From: JAITMY01 sp031553765
GTDB taxonomy: Bacteria > Bacteroidota > Bacteroidia > Bacteroidales > UBA932
Assembly (NCBI GenBank): GCA_031553765.1
Contig: JAVBKY010000003.1
Span: 744,001 to 808,000 of the forward strand
DNA length: 64,000 bases
Direction: 5' to 3'
In this document: positions 24,861 to 33,429 of the stretch, in pieces
Layout of the letters: the number at the start of each line of letters is the position of its first letter
Numbering within the stretch: position 1 is the stretch's first letter
Made by a program: the position numbers and the translations under genes
Notes under the pieces: generated by a model
Database searches by the model: none
What the model saw: only the letters and a program-made list of their open reading frames with translations
Told to the model about the DNA's origin: nothing

Positions 24861-25661
24861 ATGAAACTTCAAAACAAAACAATGCTGGTTACCGGTGGAG
24901 GTAGCGGCATGGGGCGTGAGCTGGTGCTCCAACTTTTGGCAAGAGAGTGTAACGTAATAGCGATTGATATAAACGCGGACGCGCTACAGGAAACCGCGCG
25001 CTTGGCATGTAACGACAAGGATTTGTTGACTACCTATGTGGTGGATATTACGAATCGTGATGCTGTAAACGAGCTTGCTGATAGGATGCAGCAGACGAGT
25101 AACATTGATGGGATTATTAATAACGCGGGCATTATTCAACCTTTTTTGAAACTCAATGATACAAGTTTTGATGTGGTGAAGCGTGTATTTAATATTAATT
25201 TTTTTGGCACGCTCAACGTTATTAAAGCTTTTTTACCGCACCTACTTACCCGTCCTGAAGCGCACGTTGTGAACGTGTCGAGCATGGGTGGATTTATGCC
25301 TGTGGCAGGGCAGGGAATCTATGGTGCGTCGAAGGCGGCAATAAAAATTATGTCGGAGAGTTTAGGCTCGGAGCTGACCGATACTAACGTGCGGGTAACG
25401 ATAGTTTTTCCCGGAGCGTTGCGCACCAATATTAAAATTAACTCGGGTTTAGGTAAGGAGGCGGGCAGGAATCCCGATGATGCACCGGAGGGCTTGGCGT
25501 TACTCCCATCCAAGGCTGCCGAAATAATTATTCGAGGTATAGAAAAAAACAAAGCACAGGTGTATGTGGGCAACGATGCCAAAAGCATGAATGCGTTATA
25601 CCGACTTAAGCCCAGCTTAGCCGTGAAGTTTATTTATAAAAAGATAAAGCATAAAATGTGA
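24861..25661 (+). CDS. Short-chain dehydrogenase/reductase (SDR)
   Basis: A 266-residue classical SDR from the ATG at 24861. It has the cofactor motif TGGGSGMG (11-18), NNAG (87-90), catalytic Ser in NVSSMGG (about 140) and the YxxxK pair Y154/K158 in YGASK. The segment PGALRTNIKINSG follows the active site. Asp in the loop after beta-2 (IAIDINAD) predicts NAD preference. The substrate is unknown; members of this clade act on lipids, steroids or sugars. Probably regulated by the divergent AraC protein. Confidence 0.9.
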   Translation: MKLQNKTMLVTGGGSGMGRELVLQLLARECNVIAIDINADALQETARLACNDKDLLTTYVVDITNRDAVNELADRMQQTSNIDGIINNAGIIQPFLKLNDTSFDVVKRVFNINFFGTLNVIKAFLPHLLTRPEAHVVNVSSMGGFMPVAGQGIYGASKAAIKIMSESLGSELTDTNVRVTIVFPGALRTNIKINSGLGKEAGRNPDDAPEGLALLPSKAAEIIIRGIEKNKAQVYVGNDAKSMNALYRLKPSLAVKFIYKKIKHKM

Positions 25662-25724
25662 TAGTGGTAAATATTTTTTGAGTTGTCATATTACTACATG
25701 TGATAAAACTAAAAACAGGGAAAG

Positions 25725-26330
25725 ATGAAAAAGATTTTGTTAATAGCGCTGATAGCAGGGTTGAGCGTGGTGAGGGTTACGGCTGACGATGGCTTTGGTG
25801 TAAAGGCCGACGGGAACTTGTCGAATGTATTGCTGAGTGGTATGAGCGATGCCAACAGTGCCATAGGTTTGGGCTGGGGGTTGGGTGGCTACATGGCAAT
25901 TAATTTTGGAAAATACTTTACGCTACAACCGGAGTTGCATGTGCTATTTCAAAATTCTACGCTAAAGCAAAATGAGATAGATCACAACTTTCGTTTTGCT
26001 GCCTTGGAAATGCCCATTTATGCCATGGGAAATTTTATATTTTCCAATAAAAACAAGCTACATGTTGGTGCCGGGTCATACATAAAAACAGGACTTACAG
26101 GCAAGGATGAAACGATGAATCGAGACCTTTACGCCAAACCCGATGCCAACGAGGCCTATATGCAACGCCTTGATGTGGGGCTATGTGCCGTGTTGGGGTA
26201 CGAATTCTCATTTGGCTTGCAAATCAATGCGGGTTATAGGTACGGATTTGCTAACATGCTAAAGGCAGATAGAGAGGTGGCTGATATGCGGAATCAGATG
26301 GTAACGCTGGGGCTGGGAATTAGTATTTGA
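25725..26330 (+). CDS. Small outer-membrane beta-barrel protein (PorT/OmpW-like fold)
   Basis: A 201-residue protein with a signal peptide (KKILLIALIAGLSVVRVTA) and barrel-type strands: GLGWGLGGYMAINFGKYFTL, QPELHVLFQ, FRFAALEMPIYAMGNF, VGAGSYIKTGL, VGLCAVLGYEFSFGLQINAG and the terminal MVTLGLGISI. This is the usual pattern of Bacteroidetes outer-membrane beta-barrel domain proteins. Function unknown. It follows the SDR gene by 63 nt on the same strand. Confidence 0.8.
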   Translation: MKKILLIALIAGLSVVRVTADDGFGVKADGNLSNVLLSGMSDANSAIGLGWGLGGYMAINFGKYFTLQPELHVLFQNSTLKQNEIDHNFRFAALEMPIYAMGNFIFSNKNKLHVGAGSYIKTGLTGKDETMNRDLYAKPDANEAYMQRLDVGLCAVLGYEFSFGLQINAGYRYGFANMLKADREVADMRNQMVTLGLGISI

Positions 26331-26350
26331 TAAATGTAAAAAACATAACA

Positions 26351-26500
26351 ATGGCTGACTTCTTACTCTGGACATTTGATACGGTATCGTTTGCATCTAC
26401 GGGTGGTGATATGGAACACAACTCAGTACAAGCAGAAAAAATCCGACCGATTACTGAGGCGGAATTGGCGCATTTTGTGGCGGTGATGGGAGCGTATTAA
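26351..26500 (+). CDS. Small ORF, 49 residues, hypothetical
   Basis: ATG at 26351 follows the barrel gene by 20 nt, with an A-rich stretch before it. The product starts MADFLLWTFDTVSFAST and ends ELAHFVAVMGAY; it has no signal peptide or transmembrane helix and a mixed, protein-like composition. The reading frame is intact and positioned as a last operon gene. No family is recognised, and it may be a chance frame. Confidence 0.35.
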   Translation: MADFLLWTFDTVSFASTGGDMEHNSVQAEKIRPITEAELAHFVAVMGAY

Positions 26501-26524
26501 TGGGGCTGCCCCTCTTTTTCATTG

Positions 26525-26578
26525 CCGTCGGTTTTAACCGACGGGGTAAGTGAGCACACCCACCCGGGCTTTAGCCCG
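26525..26578. repeat. Two palindromic intergenic hairpins
   Basis: CCGTCGGTTTTAACCGACGG (26525-26544) is an exact 20-nt palindrome, and CGGGCT-TT-AGCCCG (26565-26578) follows. Such paired hairpins are common dispersed intergenic repeats and could also terminate transcription of the genes on the left. Confidence 0.6.
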
Positions 26579-26695
26579 AAATTAATCCTTGAACCGCTGA
26601 AATCCGTATTTGGTCATAAACTCTTCCACCTCTTCAGCAAATGTTCTTTGGGATAAAACTCGGTTTGCTTGGTGCCTTTATCTGTCCGGTTAAGG

Positions 26696-26814
26696 GGGAT
26701 TAGCGAGATGTTTTGATGGAGGGACTGTTTTTACCATATACAACATGTCAATGTGCTAGTATACGCGTTTTACAAACTCCCTTTTTCCGGTCAACCTCAA
26801 GTGAGGCTAATCCC
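26696..26814. other. Gene-poor segment with inverted GGGATTAGC ends
   Basis: Within the gene-free stretch 26501-26858, GGGATTAGC (26696-26704) and GCTAATCCC (26806-26814) are inverted copies 101 nt apart. The enclosed bases have no open frame of note. It may be a remnant or a small non-autonomous mobile element. Confidence 0.35.
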
Positions 26815-26858
26815 GCATGTCCTTTTTGAGTCTTGTAGGCGATAAATATTTGTAAGCA

Positions 26859-27458
26859 CTATCTTAAAATAAAATCACAATGTTCAATCAGGGCCTCTTT
26901 TAACGATCTGTATCCCAATGGCTGTAGGTACACTAAAATGCCAGATTTTCTCACAAATTTTATAGGTGCAACAAAATCAGAATCACCAGCAATTAATACG
27001 ATTTTATCAACTATTTTATTGCTGGCCATCCATGCCATATCTAGACCGACTTTCATATCTACCCCTTTTTGTTTCAAGTCTGGTTTCCATTTTCCCACTG
27101 TATGCAAATCTTGTTTCCATCCATCGAAAGAAAGCTCCCCGATTCTAAGGGCAACCTTATCTTCTCTACACAGGTTCTTCAAAAATTGATTTTTGTAGTT
27201 AAAAGTGGGGTGTTTTGAAAAATCAATATCTTTTGTTTGATCATGATTCTTTACAATGCCACCAAAGGGCCTACAATCATAATAGTAAATACGAAATAAA
27301 ATATCATGCGTATCACCATTAGTTTTTTGTTTAACCAATGTGATTACATTGTTAACTTCATCTATAACATCCTTATGTGATGGTAGTCGTTTATGTTTGT
27401 TCTGAAATCTTTTCACGAAAAACCCACCATCAATTAAAACTGAAATTTTTGTTGTCAT
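26859..27458 (-). CDS. NYN domain protein (LabA/DUF88-like, PIN-fold nuclease)
   Basis: A 199-residue NYN-domain protein, a PIN-like fold expected to cleave RNA. The acidic residues that bind metal are visible: KISVLIDGGFFVKRF at the N-terminus, KQKGVDMKVGLDMAWMA in the middle and IVLIAGDSDFVAPIKFVRK near the C-terminus, followed by the family's GILVYLQPLG strand. It is a single gene, more AT-rich than its neighbours, surrounded by intergenic repeats on both sides, consistent with acquisition by transfer. No partner gene is adjacent. Confidence 0.88.
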   Translation of the reverse strand: MTTKISVLIDGGFFVKRFQNKHKRLPSHKDVIDEVNNVITLVKQKTNGDTHDILFRIYYYDCRPFGGIVKNHDQTKDIDFSKHPTFNYKNQFLKNLCREDKVALRIGELSFDGWKQDLHTVGKWKPDLKQKGVDMKVGLDMAWMASNKIVDKIVLIAGDSDFVAPIKFVRKSGILVYLQPLGYRSLKEALIEHCDFILR

Positions 27459-27480
27459 TTTATATGTTTTTGATTAAACA

Positions 27481-27551
27481 ATTAAGCCACTCTGAAGAGT
27501 GGCTTAATGACCGACCTATCGGTATCGGATTGTAGTGCCAGCCTACTGGCA
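27481..27551. repeat. Three tandem hairpins upstream of the NYN gene
   Basis: Hairpin 1: ATTAAGCCACTCT and its complement (27481-27508). Hairpins 2 and 3 share the loop CCTA but have different, fully paired stems: ACCGA/TCGGT (27510-27523) and TGCCAG/CTGGCA (27536-27551). Each of the latter is followed by TCGGAT. GTAG immediately precedes hairpin 3, as in REP elements recognised by RAYT transposases. The gap 27552-27709 shows nothing else I can support. Confidence 0.6.
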
Positions 27552-27720
27552 TCGGATTATCTTAAACAAAGATAGAACGCTTTTCTCAATTATCAACACT
27601 TTGTTATCAGAAAAAAGTTAATAAGTATACTCAGTATATACCTATGTGTCTAATTAACAAGGACTTGTATATTTGTTAAACTTTTCTTTTCAACATAAAG
27701 AGGACAGATATGGCAAAAAA

Positions 27721-27752
27721 AATCGAGGCCAACCTCACAGTTGACCTCGATT
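27721..27752 (-). terminator. Terminator of groES-groEL
   Basis: AATCGAGGCCAAC and GTTGACCTCGATT pair with one mismatch around a 6-nt loop. On the minus strand the stem is followed by seven T, 25 nt after the groEL stop. Confidence 0.9.
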
Positions 27753-27777
27753 CTCTTTTGCGTAAGCGGATGCTATC

Positions 27778-29412
27778 TTACATCATGCCACCCATGCCAC
27801 CCATACCTGGGGCGCCCATGGGAGCAGGATTTTCTTCCTTCTTATCTACCAACACGCACTCGGTGGTGAGGAACATACCGGCTACTGAAGCGGCATTTTC
27901 CAACGCTACACGAGCTACCTTAGTTGGGTCGATAACGCCTGCGGCAAGCAGATTCTCGTACTTTTCGGTGCGGGCGTTGAAGCCGAAATCAGCCTTGCCT
28001 TCCTTCACCTTTTGTACAATTACGCTACCTTCCAAACCTGCGTTAGCTACAATTTGACGAAGAGGCTCTTCAATAGCACGCTTTACAATTTGAACACCGG
28101 TAGTTTCATCCTCATTGTCTCCCTTGAGAGTTTCGAGTGCCTCGATAGAACGGATGTAAGCCACGCCACCGCCGGGGATAATTCCTTCCTCAACAGCTGC
28201 ACGAGTTGCGCTCAAAGCGTCGTCCACACGGTCCTTCTTTTCCTTCATTTCAACCTCGGTGGCAGCACCTACGTACAGCACAGCTACACCGCCTGCCAAC
28301 TTAGCTAGACGCTCTTGCAGCTTCTCACGATCGTAGTCGCTGGTGGTGGTTTCAATTTGCTTGCGGATTTGCGATACACGGTTTTCGATGTTGCTCTTCT
28401 CACCTGCACCGTTTACAACGGTGGTGTTTTCCTTATCGATGGTTACCTTTTCAGCCTTACCCAGCATTTCAATCTTGGCACCTTCGAGCTTCAAGCCCTT
28501 CTCCTCTGAGATTACCATACCGCCGGTCAATACTGCGATATCCTCCAGCATTTCCTTGCGGCGATCGCCGAAACCGGGAGCCTTAACAGCTGCAATCTTA
28601 ATAGTACCACGCAGGCGGTTTACCACCAAGGTTGAAAGAGCTTCACCATCTACATCCTCGGCAATAATAAGCAGGGCGCGTCCTTGCTGTGCCACGGGCT
28701 CAAGGATAGGCATCAAATCCTTCATGGTTGAAATCTTCTTATCGGTAATAAGGATAAGCGGATTTTCCAGCACGGCTTCCATCTTCTCGCCATCGGTCAT
28801 GAAGTAAGCGGAGATGTAACCGCGGTCGAACTGCATACCTTCTACCACTTTTACTTCGGTGTCGGTACCCTTAGCTTCCTCAACGGTGATAACGCCTTCC
28901 TTCTTTACCTTGCCCATTGCTTCAGCAATAAGCTTACCAATGGTGTTATCGTTGTTAGCTGAAATGGTAGCAACCTGCTCGATTTTCGAGAGGTCATCAC
29001 CTACAGCTTGGCTTTGCTTCTTCAGGTTGGTAACAACGGCTTCAACAGCCTTGTCGATACCGCGCTTTAGGTCCATAGGGTTGGCGCCTGCGGTAACGTT
29101 CTTAATACCTACGTTGATAATAGACTGAGCCAGCACGGTAGCGGTGGTGGTACCATCACCGGCGTTGTCACCGGTTTTTGAGGCCACTTCCTTTACCATT
29201 TGCGCGCCAATGTTAGCAAAGCGATCTTCAAGTTCGATTTCCTTAGCCACGGTAACACCGTCCTTGGTTACTTGAGGACCACCGAACTTCTTTTCGATAA
29301 CCACGTTGCGACCTTTTGGGCCGAGGGTTACCTTTACTGCATTTGCCAAAGCGTCCACACCTACCTTAACGAGGTCGCGGGCTTCCATGTTGAATTTTAT
29401 TTCTTTTGCCAT
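27778..29412 (-). CDS. groL: Chaperonin GroEL
   Basis: A 544-residue GroEL from the ATG at 29412 (MAKEIKFNMEARDLVKVGVD); the frame extends upstream over a structured spacer. It has the ATP-binding signature GDGTTTATVLAQ, DVDGEALSTLVVNRLRG in the apical domain, the classical AAVEEGIIPGGG signature and the C-terminal GGM-rich tail (GMGGMGGMM). It forms the folding chamber with GroES, encoded 118 nt upstream on the same strand. Confidence 0.98.
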   Translation of the reverse strand: MAKEIKFNMEARDLVKVGVDALANAVKVTLGPKGRNVVIEKKFGGPQVTKDGVTVAKEIELEDRFANIGAQMVKEVASKTGDNAGDGTTTATVLAQSIINVGIKNVTAGANPMDLKRGIDKAVEAVVTNLKKQSQAVGDDLSKIEQVATISANNDNTIGKLIAEAMGKVKKEGVITVEEAKGTDTEVKVVEGMQFDRGYISAYFMTDGEKMEAVLENPLILITDKKISTMKDLMPILEPVAQQGRALLIIAEDVDGEALSTLVVNRLRGTIKIAAVKAPGFGDRRKEMLEDIAVLTGGMVISEEKGLKLEGAKIEMLGKAEKVTIDKENTTVVNGAGEKSNIENRVSQIRKQIETTTSDYDREKLQERLAKLAGGVAVLYVGAATEVEMKEKKDRVDDALSATRAAVEEGIIPGGGVAYIRSIEALETLKGDNEDETTGVQIVKRAIEEPLRQIVANAGLEGSVIVQKVKEGKADFGFNARTEKYENLLAAGVIDPTKVARVALENAASVAGMFLTTECVLVDKKEENPAPMGAPGMGGMGGMM

Positions 29413-29423
29413 TTTATGTAAAT

Positions 29424-29509
29424 GTTGAATTGTTGAACTGTTTTTTGTTGAACTGTTTTGTTTGATTGTTGAATTGTTGCTCACTGTATTTTCAGTTCAA
29501 CAATTCAGC
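29424..29509 (-). other. Long imperfect hairpin between groES and groEL
   Basis: GTTGAATTGTTGAACTG (29424-29440) pairs with CAGTTCAACAATTCAGC (29493-29509) with one mismatch, and further copies of TTGAACTG and TTGAATTG lie between and beside them. The transcript between the two chaperonin genes would fold into a long stem-loop close to the groEL start. Confidence 0.6.
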
Positions 29510-29530
29510 AATTCAACAGTTCAACACTCT

Positions 29531-29800
29531 TTAAACTATTGCAAGAATATCGCTTTGGCGCAGGATAAGGTAATCCTTACTGTCAACCGAAAGTTCGGTG
29601 CCGGCGTACTTGCCGTACAGCACTTCGTCGCCTACTTTTACCTCCATGGGCTCATCCTTTTTGCCGCTACCTACAGCGATAACTTTACCACGTTGGGGCT
29701 TTTCTTTTGCCGTATCGGGGATGTACAGGCCGCTTGCGGTCTTTTCTTCAGCTTCCTTGGGCTCAATGAGCACCCTGTCTTGTAAAGGTTTTACTGCCAT
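29531..29800 (-). CDS. groS: Co-chaperonin GroES
   Basis: An 89-residue GroES: start AVKPLQDRVLIEPKEAEEKT, mobile loop SGLYIPDTAKEKPQRGKVIAVG, then VKVGDEVLYGKYAGTEL and the final YLILRQSDILAIV. It caps the GroEL ring. First gene of the groES-groEL unit on the minus strand. No exact Bacteroidetes promoter could be found upstream. Confidence 0.97.
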   Translation of the reverse strand: MAVKPLQDRVLIEPKEAEEKTASGLYIPDTAKEKPQRGKVIAVGSGKKDEPMEVKVGDEVLYGKYAGTELSVDSKDYLILRQSDILAIV

Positions 29801-29975
29801 AATGATTTAATTTTTAAAATGTTATTAATAAATTGATGAATAAAGACAATTTTATGTAGGCACATTAATTCAATCAGCTTTCGTGCCAAGGGAGTAAAAA
29901 GTTCTATTGAGTGACAAAATGGCGCATTTTTAGTGGGGTTAGTTATTTCTTGTTTTTCTTTTTGTCACTTTTTTA

Positions 29976-30105
29976 GACCTCTCCCCCTATCCCCTCTCCT
30001 CAGGAGAGGGACTTAGGGAGAGGTCAGTAATTGCGGCATAGAGCAATCTCATAGTTATGCGCAAAGCTTCCATCCCCGCCTTTCAGGCACCCCCGCCAGC
30101 GGGGG
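29976..30105. repeat. Palindromic intergenic repeat (GACCTCTCCC type) and GC hairpin
   Basis: GACCTCTCCC (from 29976) and GGGAGAGGTC (to 30025) enclose an inner CCTCTCCT/AGGAGAGG stem. A related, longer copy lies at 44804-44925. A second hairpin, CCCCCGC-CA-GCGGGGG, lies at 30090-30105. The remainder of the 353-nt gap between groES and the PUL regulator holds no gene I can support. Confidence 0.65.
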
Positions 30106-30153
30106 ATATTCCACGTTCTTGCATAAGGAAAGGACAAGAGTACGTGATGGATT

Positions 30154-33003
30154 TTAATATTTAAACTCAATCATAAACTCGTTGAGGTTAATGTCTTGCG
30201 GCAGTTCCAACTTTTTGCGTAAGCGGTAGCGGGCTACCTCTACGCCGCGCACGGAGTTGCCCATGAGCTGCGCAATTTCTTTGGTAGACAGGTTGAGGCG
30301 CAGATAAGCGCACAGCTGCAGGTCGTGCGAGGTGAGGGTGGGAGTGCGCTTTTTGAGGTTGCGGAAGAAGCGGTCGTGTATGAGGTCAAAATTCGATTGA
30401 AAGAGTTTCCAGTCGTCTTCTGACGAAAGATTTTTATTTATGAGCTTAATGATGCTTTTGATATTTTTTGCGGCTTCTTCCTTTTGCAACTCCTTTTTCA
30501 ACTCCTGTAAAACATTGTTTTTTTGAATTATAGCCATTGTTGTTCCGGCCAACTCTTTTCCTTTATATAGGAGCTCTGATTCCAACTTTTCGTTTTTGAG
30601 GCGAATAATTTTTTGCTCTTTTTGCTCCAATTCTTCCACGCGCTTTTTTTCCTCACGCTCCATAATTTTATCCTGATGGCGCATGAGCTGCTTGTGCCAT
30701 ATTCTGTAAGAAAAGGCTAATGCGCCCGCCGCCAGCAGCAGGTAAACGAGGTAGGCTAGGCCAGTGGCATACCATGCGGGCTTAATAGTAAAGTTGTATT
30801 GTGTTTGCGCTAAAATATTATCGTCTGTGTCCAATGCTTTGAGCATGAAGGCATACTTGCCGGATGGCAGACGCGAGTACTCTTTTTCAAAATCGCTGTT
30901 GGCGGGGCTCCATTCCTGCTCCAGCCCATCGAGGCGGTGCCACAGGGCTACGCTATTGGTGGCAAACGAGGGGTAGGCAAAGGTGAACTTAATATTGTTT
31001 TGCTTGGCCGATAGCTGTACGTTCTGCTTATTTGTTTCAAGATTGGTTACGTACTCTTCCCCAAGAACCTCTGCCCTTCGCAACACGATGGAGGTTGACT
31101 TAGTGGTGAATTTGGCGGCGGCATCAAACTTTTGCATGGCAAATCCACGGGTAAGACCAATGTAGTCCACACCCTGGTTGTTGTATGCGCATTCGTAGTT
31201 GATGTTTACTTGATCCTTGAGTGCGCTGTGGGGAATTTGTTGCAGTATATCCACCTGTCCGTCGGCGTTGATGTTAACCAACGCCAGCTCATTATCACGC
31301 GCCAGCCAGCAGCGGTTGTCTCCCGCGGCAATAATACGGTGGGCGTCTTTTAGCGCTCCCAATTGTAGGTTGAGCTTATTGAATGGGATAATAGCTTCGC
31401 TGATGTCAGAGTAGGTGTACAGCTCTCGGCTTGTAGTGAAAATGATACGGTTACTTCCTTTAAAAATGCCTATGCGTTCGGCTCTGGCTCCTCCAATGGA
31501 GTCGTAACGCGTGATGTGCTCAATGTGCGTTTGGGCGCTGTTGAGGCGTATTTTAAAAAAGCCTTTTTCGAGGTGTGCCCCCCAAATGTTACCCAGGTGG
31601 TCAATCTCCAAATAGCGAATAGGCTCAATAAAATCGGGAATAATGTGGCTAAAGCGCCATTGACCTTGTGCATTCTTTTTGTACAGCACGAGAGAGGTGT
31701 AGGTGCTTTGTATCAGCGTTTCGGGGCTACCGTCGGGATTGGGCAACGGGCGGATGCAGTAGCCCCCGGTAACATCAGACAGAAGGTTAATGCCGTGACG
31801 ATTAACACTAAATGTGCCGTTGTTGTGGCCACATAGCAGCTGTCCGTTCCACACAGATAGGTCCCACACTTGTCCCTGTGTACCTGCAACCATGTTGAAG
31901 CGGTTGCCGTTGCTGCAAAATAGCCCCTTATTGGTGCCCAAGTACAGCTTGTTGTCATACTTGGCAATGGCGTATACTGCCTCCACATTGTCGTAGGTGC
32001 CAAGGTAGAAGCGTAGTGGCGACCCCGCGTCTATGTGGTCAATACCGTTATCAAGCGCACACCATACGTTGCCTTCGTGGTCACTGCATAAACCAAGTAC
32101 TGTGTTGTTTTGCAGACCGTTGAGTTTGTTTACGTGCCACAGCATTTTACCTCCGCGATCAACGGCAACCACACCGTCCAGTAGCGTGCCCAATATGAAT
32201 ACGGAATCGTTAAGCGCCATTGCACGGTTAATTTCGGAGGACTGTATAATATGGTCGGCTTCTGTGTGAAATGGTGTGTAGCTGCGGCCATTGTACAGGT
32301 ACAGTCCTTGCTCTCGCGTGGCTATCAGCATGGTACGTTGGTCAAAAGGCATTAACCCCATAGCGCAGTATTTGCCTGTAAATCTTTCGCCACCAATAAG
32401 TTTTATGGGTGTACGATTTTGAAAAACGTATAACCCGTTTACGGTTGAGGCGTACAATAGTCCGTTAATATGCTGCAGTTCAAGACATGCGTATGGTAGA
32501 GTGGCGGCTTCCATAACTCCCTTACGATAGGTAAAGTAGGTGGCAAATGCGCGGAAGTAAACGGTGTTTTCGGTAAAAATAATGGACCAAATCTCATCAT
32601 TGTGCATCTTGTGATTTGAAAGAGAGTCACTTAGCGAGTGATAATGTAGCTCTCCGTAGGGGTCACGGTGCCAGTAGCCAAACTCCTCAAATGAGCCACA
32701 GTAAATACGGTGTGATTGAGCATGATAGCGAATTGCGCGCGATCCTCGCTTACCTGGTAGTTCGTGTAGCAGCCAGCGTTTGCCATCGAATTCGAGTACT
32801 CCGCTGGTATTGGCAAAATACATGATTCCTTGCGCATCCTGAGTTGCAGCCCAACTTTGACCGGATCCTTGATGTACGGTTTCGGGGTAATTATTTACGT
32901 TAGGAGTACCATTAAAAGCGCTTACATTAACGTGTAATACCACAACAATGAATATTGTAAGTACTTGAAATTTAACCAAGTACTTGTTTTTTTTGTTTCT
33001 CAT
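30154..33003 (-). CDS. Membrane-spanning PUL regulator: beta-propeller/Y_Y_Y sensor with LuxR-type HTH
   Basis: A 949-residue protein from the ATG at 33003. N-terminal signal anchor (FQVLTIFIVVVLHVNVSAF), then about 600 residues of propeller-type repeats (for example EGNVWCALDNGIDHID and DHLGNIWGAHLEKGFFKI), a Y_Y_Y-like domain (LPSGKYAFMLKALDTDDN), one transmembrane helix (ATGLAYLVYLLLAAGALAF), a coiled coil and a C-terminal GerE/LuxR helix-turn-helix (LSTKEIAQLMGNSVRGVEV). It has no kinase domain, so it is a one-component relative of hybrid two-component PUL sensors: a periplasmic ligand would directly change a cytoplasmic DNA-binding domain. It is divergent from susC and so probably controls the PUL. 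Confidence 0.88.
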   Translation of the reverse strand: MRNKKNKYLVKFQVLTIFIVVVLHVNVSAFNGTPNVNNYPETVHQGSGQSWAATQDAQGIMYFANTSGVLEFDGKRWLLHELPGKRGSRAIRYHAQSHRIYCGSFEEFGYWHRDPYGELHYHSLSDSLSNHKMHNDEIWSIIFTENTVYFRAFATYFTYRKGVMEAATLPYACLELQHINGLLYASTVNGLYVFQNRTPIKLIGGERFTGKYCAMGLMPFDQRTMLIATREQGLYLYNGRSYTPFHTEADHIIQSSEINRAMALNDSVFILGTLLDGVVAVDRGGKMLWHVNKLNGLQNNTVLGLCSDHEGNVWCALDNGIDHIDAGSPLRFYLGTYDNVEAVYAIAKYDNKLYLGTNKGLFCSNGNRFNMVAGTQGQVWDLSVWNGQLLCGHNNGTFSVNRHGINLLSDVTGGYCIRPLPNPDGSPETLIQSTYTSLVLYKKNAQGQWRFSHIIPDFIEPIRYLEIDHLGNIWGAHLEKGFFKIRLNSAQTHIEHITRYDSIGGARAERIGIFKGSNRIIFTTSRELYTYSDISEAIIPFNKLNLQLGALKDAHRIIAAGDNRCWLARDNELALVNINADGQVDILQQIPHSALKDQVNINYECAYNNQGVDYIGLTRGFAMQKFDAAAKFTTKSTSIVLRRAEVLGEEYVTNLETNKQNVQLSAKQNNIKFTFAYPSFATNSVALWHRLDGLEQEWSPANSDFEKEYSRLPSGKYAFMLKALDTDDNILAQTQYNFTIKPAWYATGLAYLVYLLLAAGALAFSYRIWHKQLMRHQDKIMEREEKKRVEELEQKEQKIIRLKNEKLESELLYKGKELAGTTMAIIQKNNVLQELKKELQKEEAAKNIKSIIKLINKNLSSEDDWKLFQSNFDLIHDRFFRNLKKRTPTLTSHDLQLCAYLRLNLSTKEIAQLMGNSVRGVEVARYRLRKKLELPQDINLNEFMIEFKY

Positions 33004-33429
33004 GATACAATCTGAATATGTTTCACACTGAAAAAACAATAAAACGATAATAAAAGGCAGGAAAATATCGAATATTTATTTAAAATCAATACTTTTTTAG
33101 GATATTATGTTGATATATATAGGAATGGACACTTTGAACTTAATTCCCTTAGAAATCACTATATAATACTTATTATAAAGTGATTATGAATTTATCTATG
33201 CATTTAACATTGAGCAGTCAAATAACGCTGCTAATGTACTAAAAAAAGATGTATGAACAAAAAATGCAACAGATTGATTATAAAAATATTAAATTTTTAA
33301 AAAATGTGAAATGAAGTAGTGAAATTGCATATAAATTTTGACATGATGTAGTTGTATGAAGCTATTTTATTTGGAAAGGGGGGGTATCATAGACGATTTT
33401 TGCAGTACAAAATTTCATAAAAACCTGCT
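33004..33429. promoter_or_regulatory. Divergent control region of the PUL
   Basis: A 426-nt, very AT-rich gap separates the regulator from susC. No open frame is evident and I see no exact TAnnTTTG box for susC; the best partial is ACACTTTG in the stretch 33125-33145. A weak promoter that needs an activator is consistent with this. No clear dyad was found by eye. Confidence 0.4.

Noticed and set aside
26580..26690. Minus-strand fragment reading RTFAEEVEEFMTKYGFQRF before a stop, perhaps the tail of a decayed transposase or other gene.
   Set aside because: Only about 22 codons are readable and another frame of the same stretch is equally open; no family can be named.
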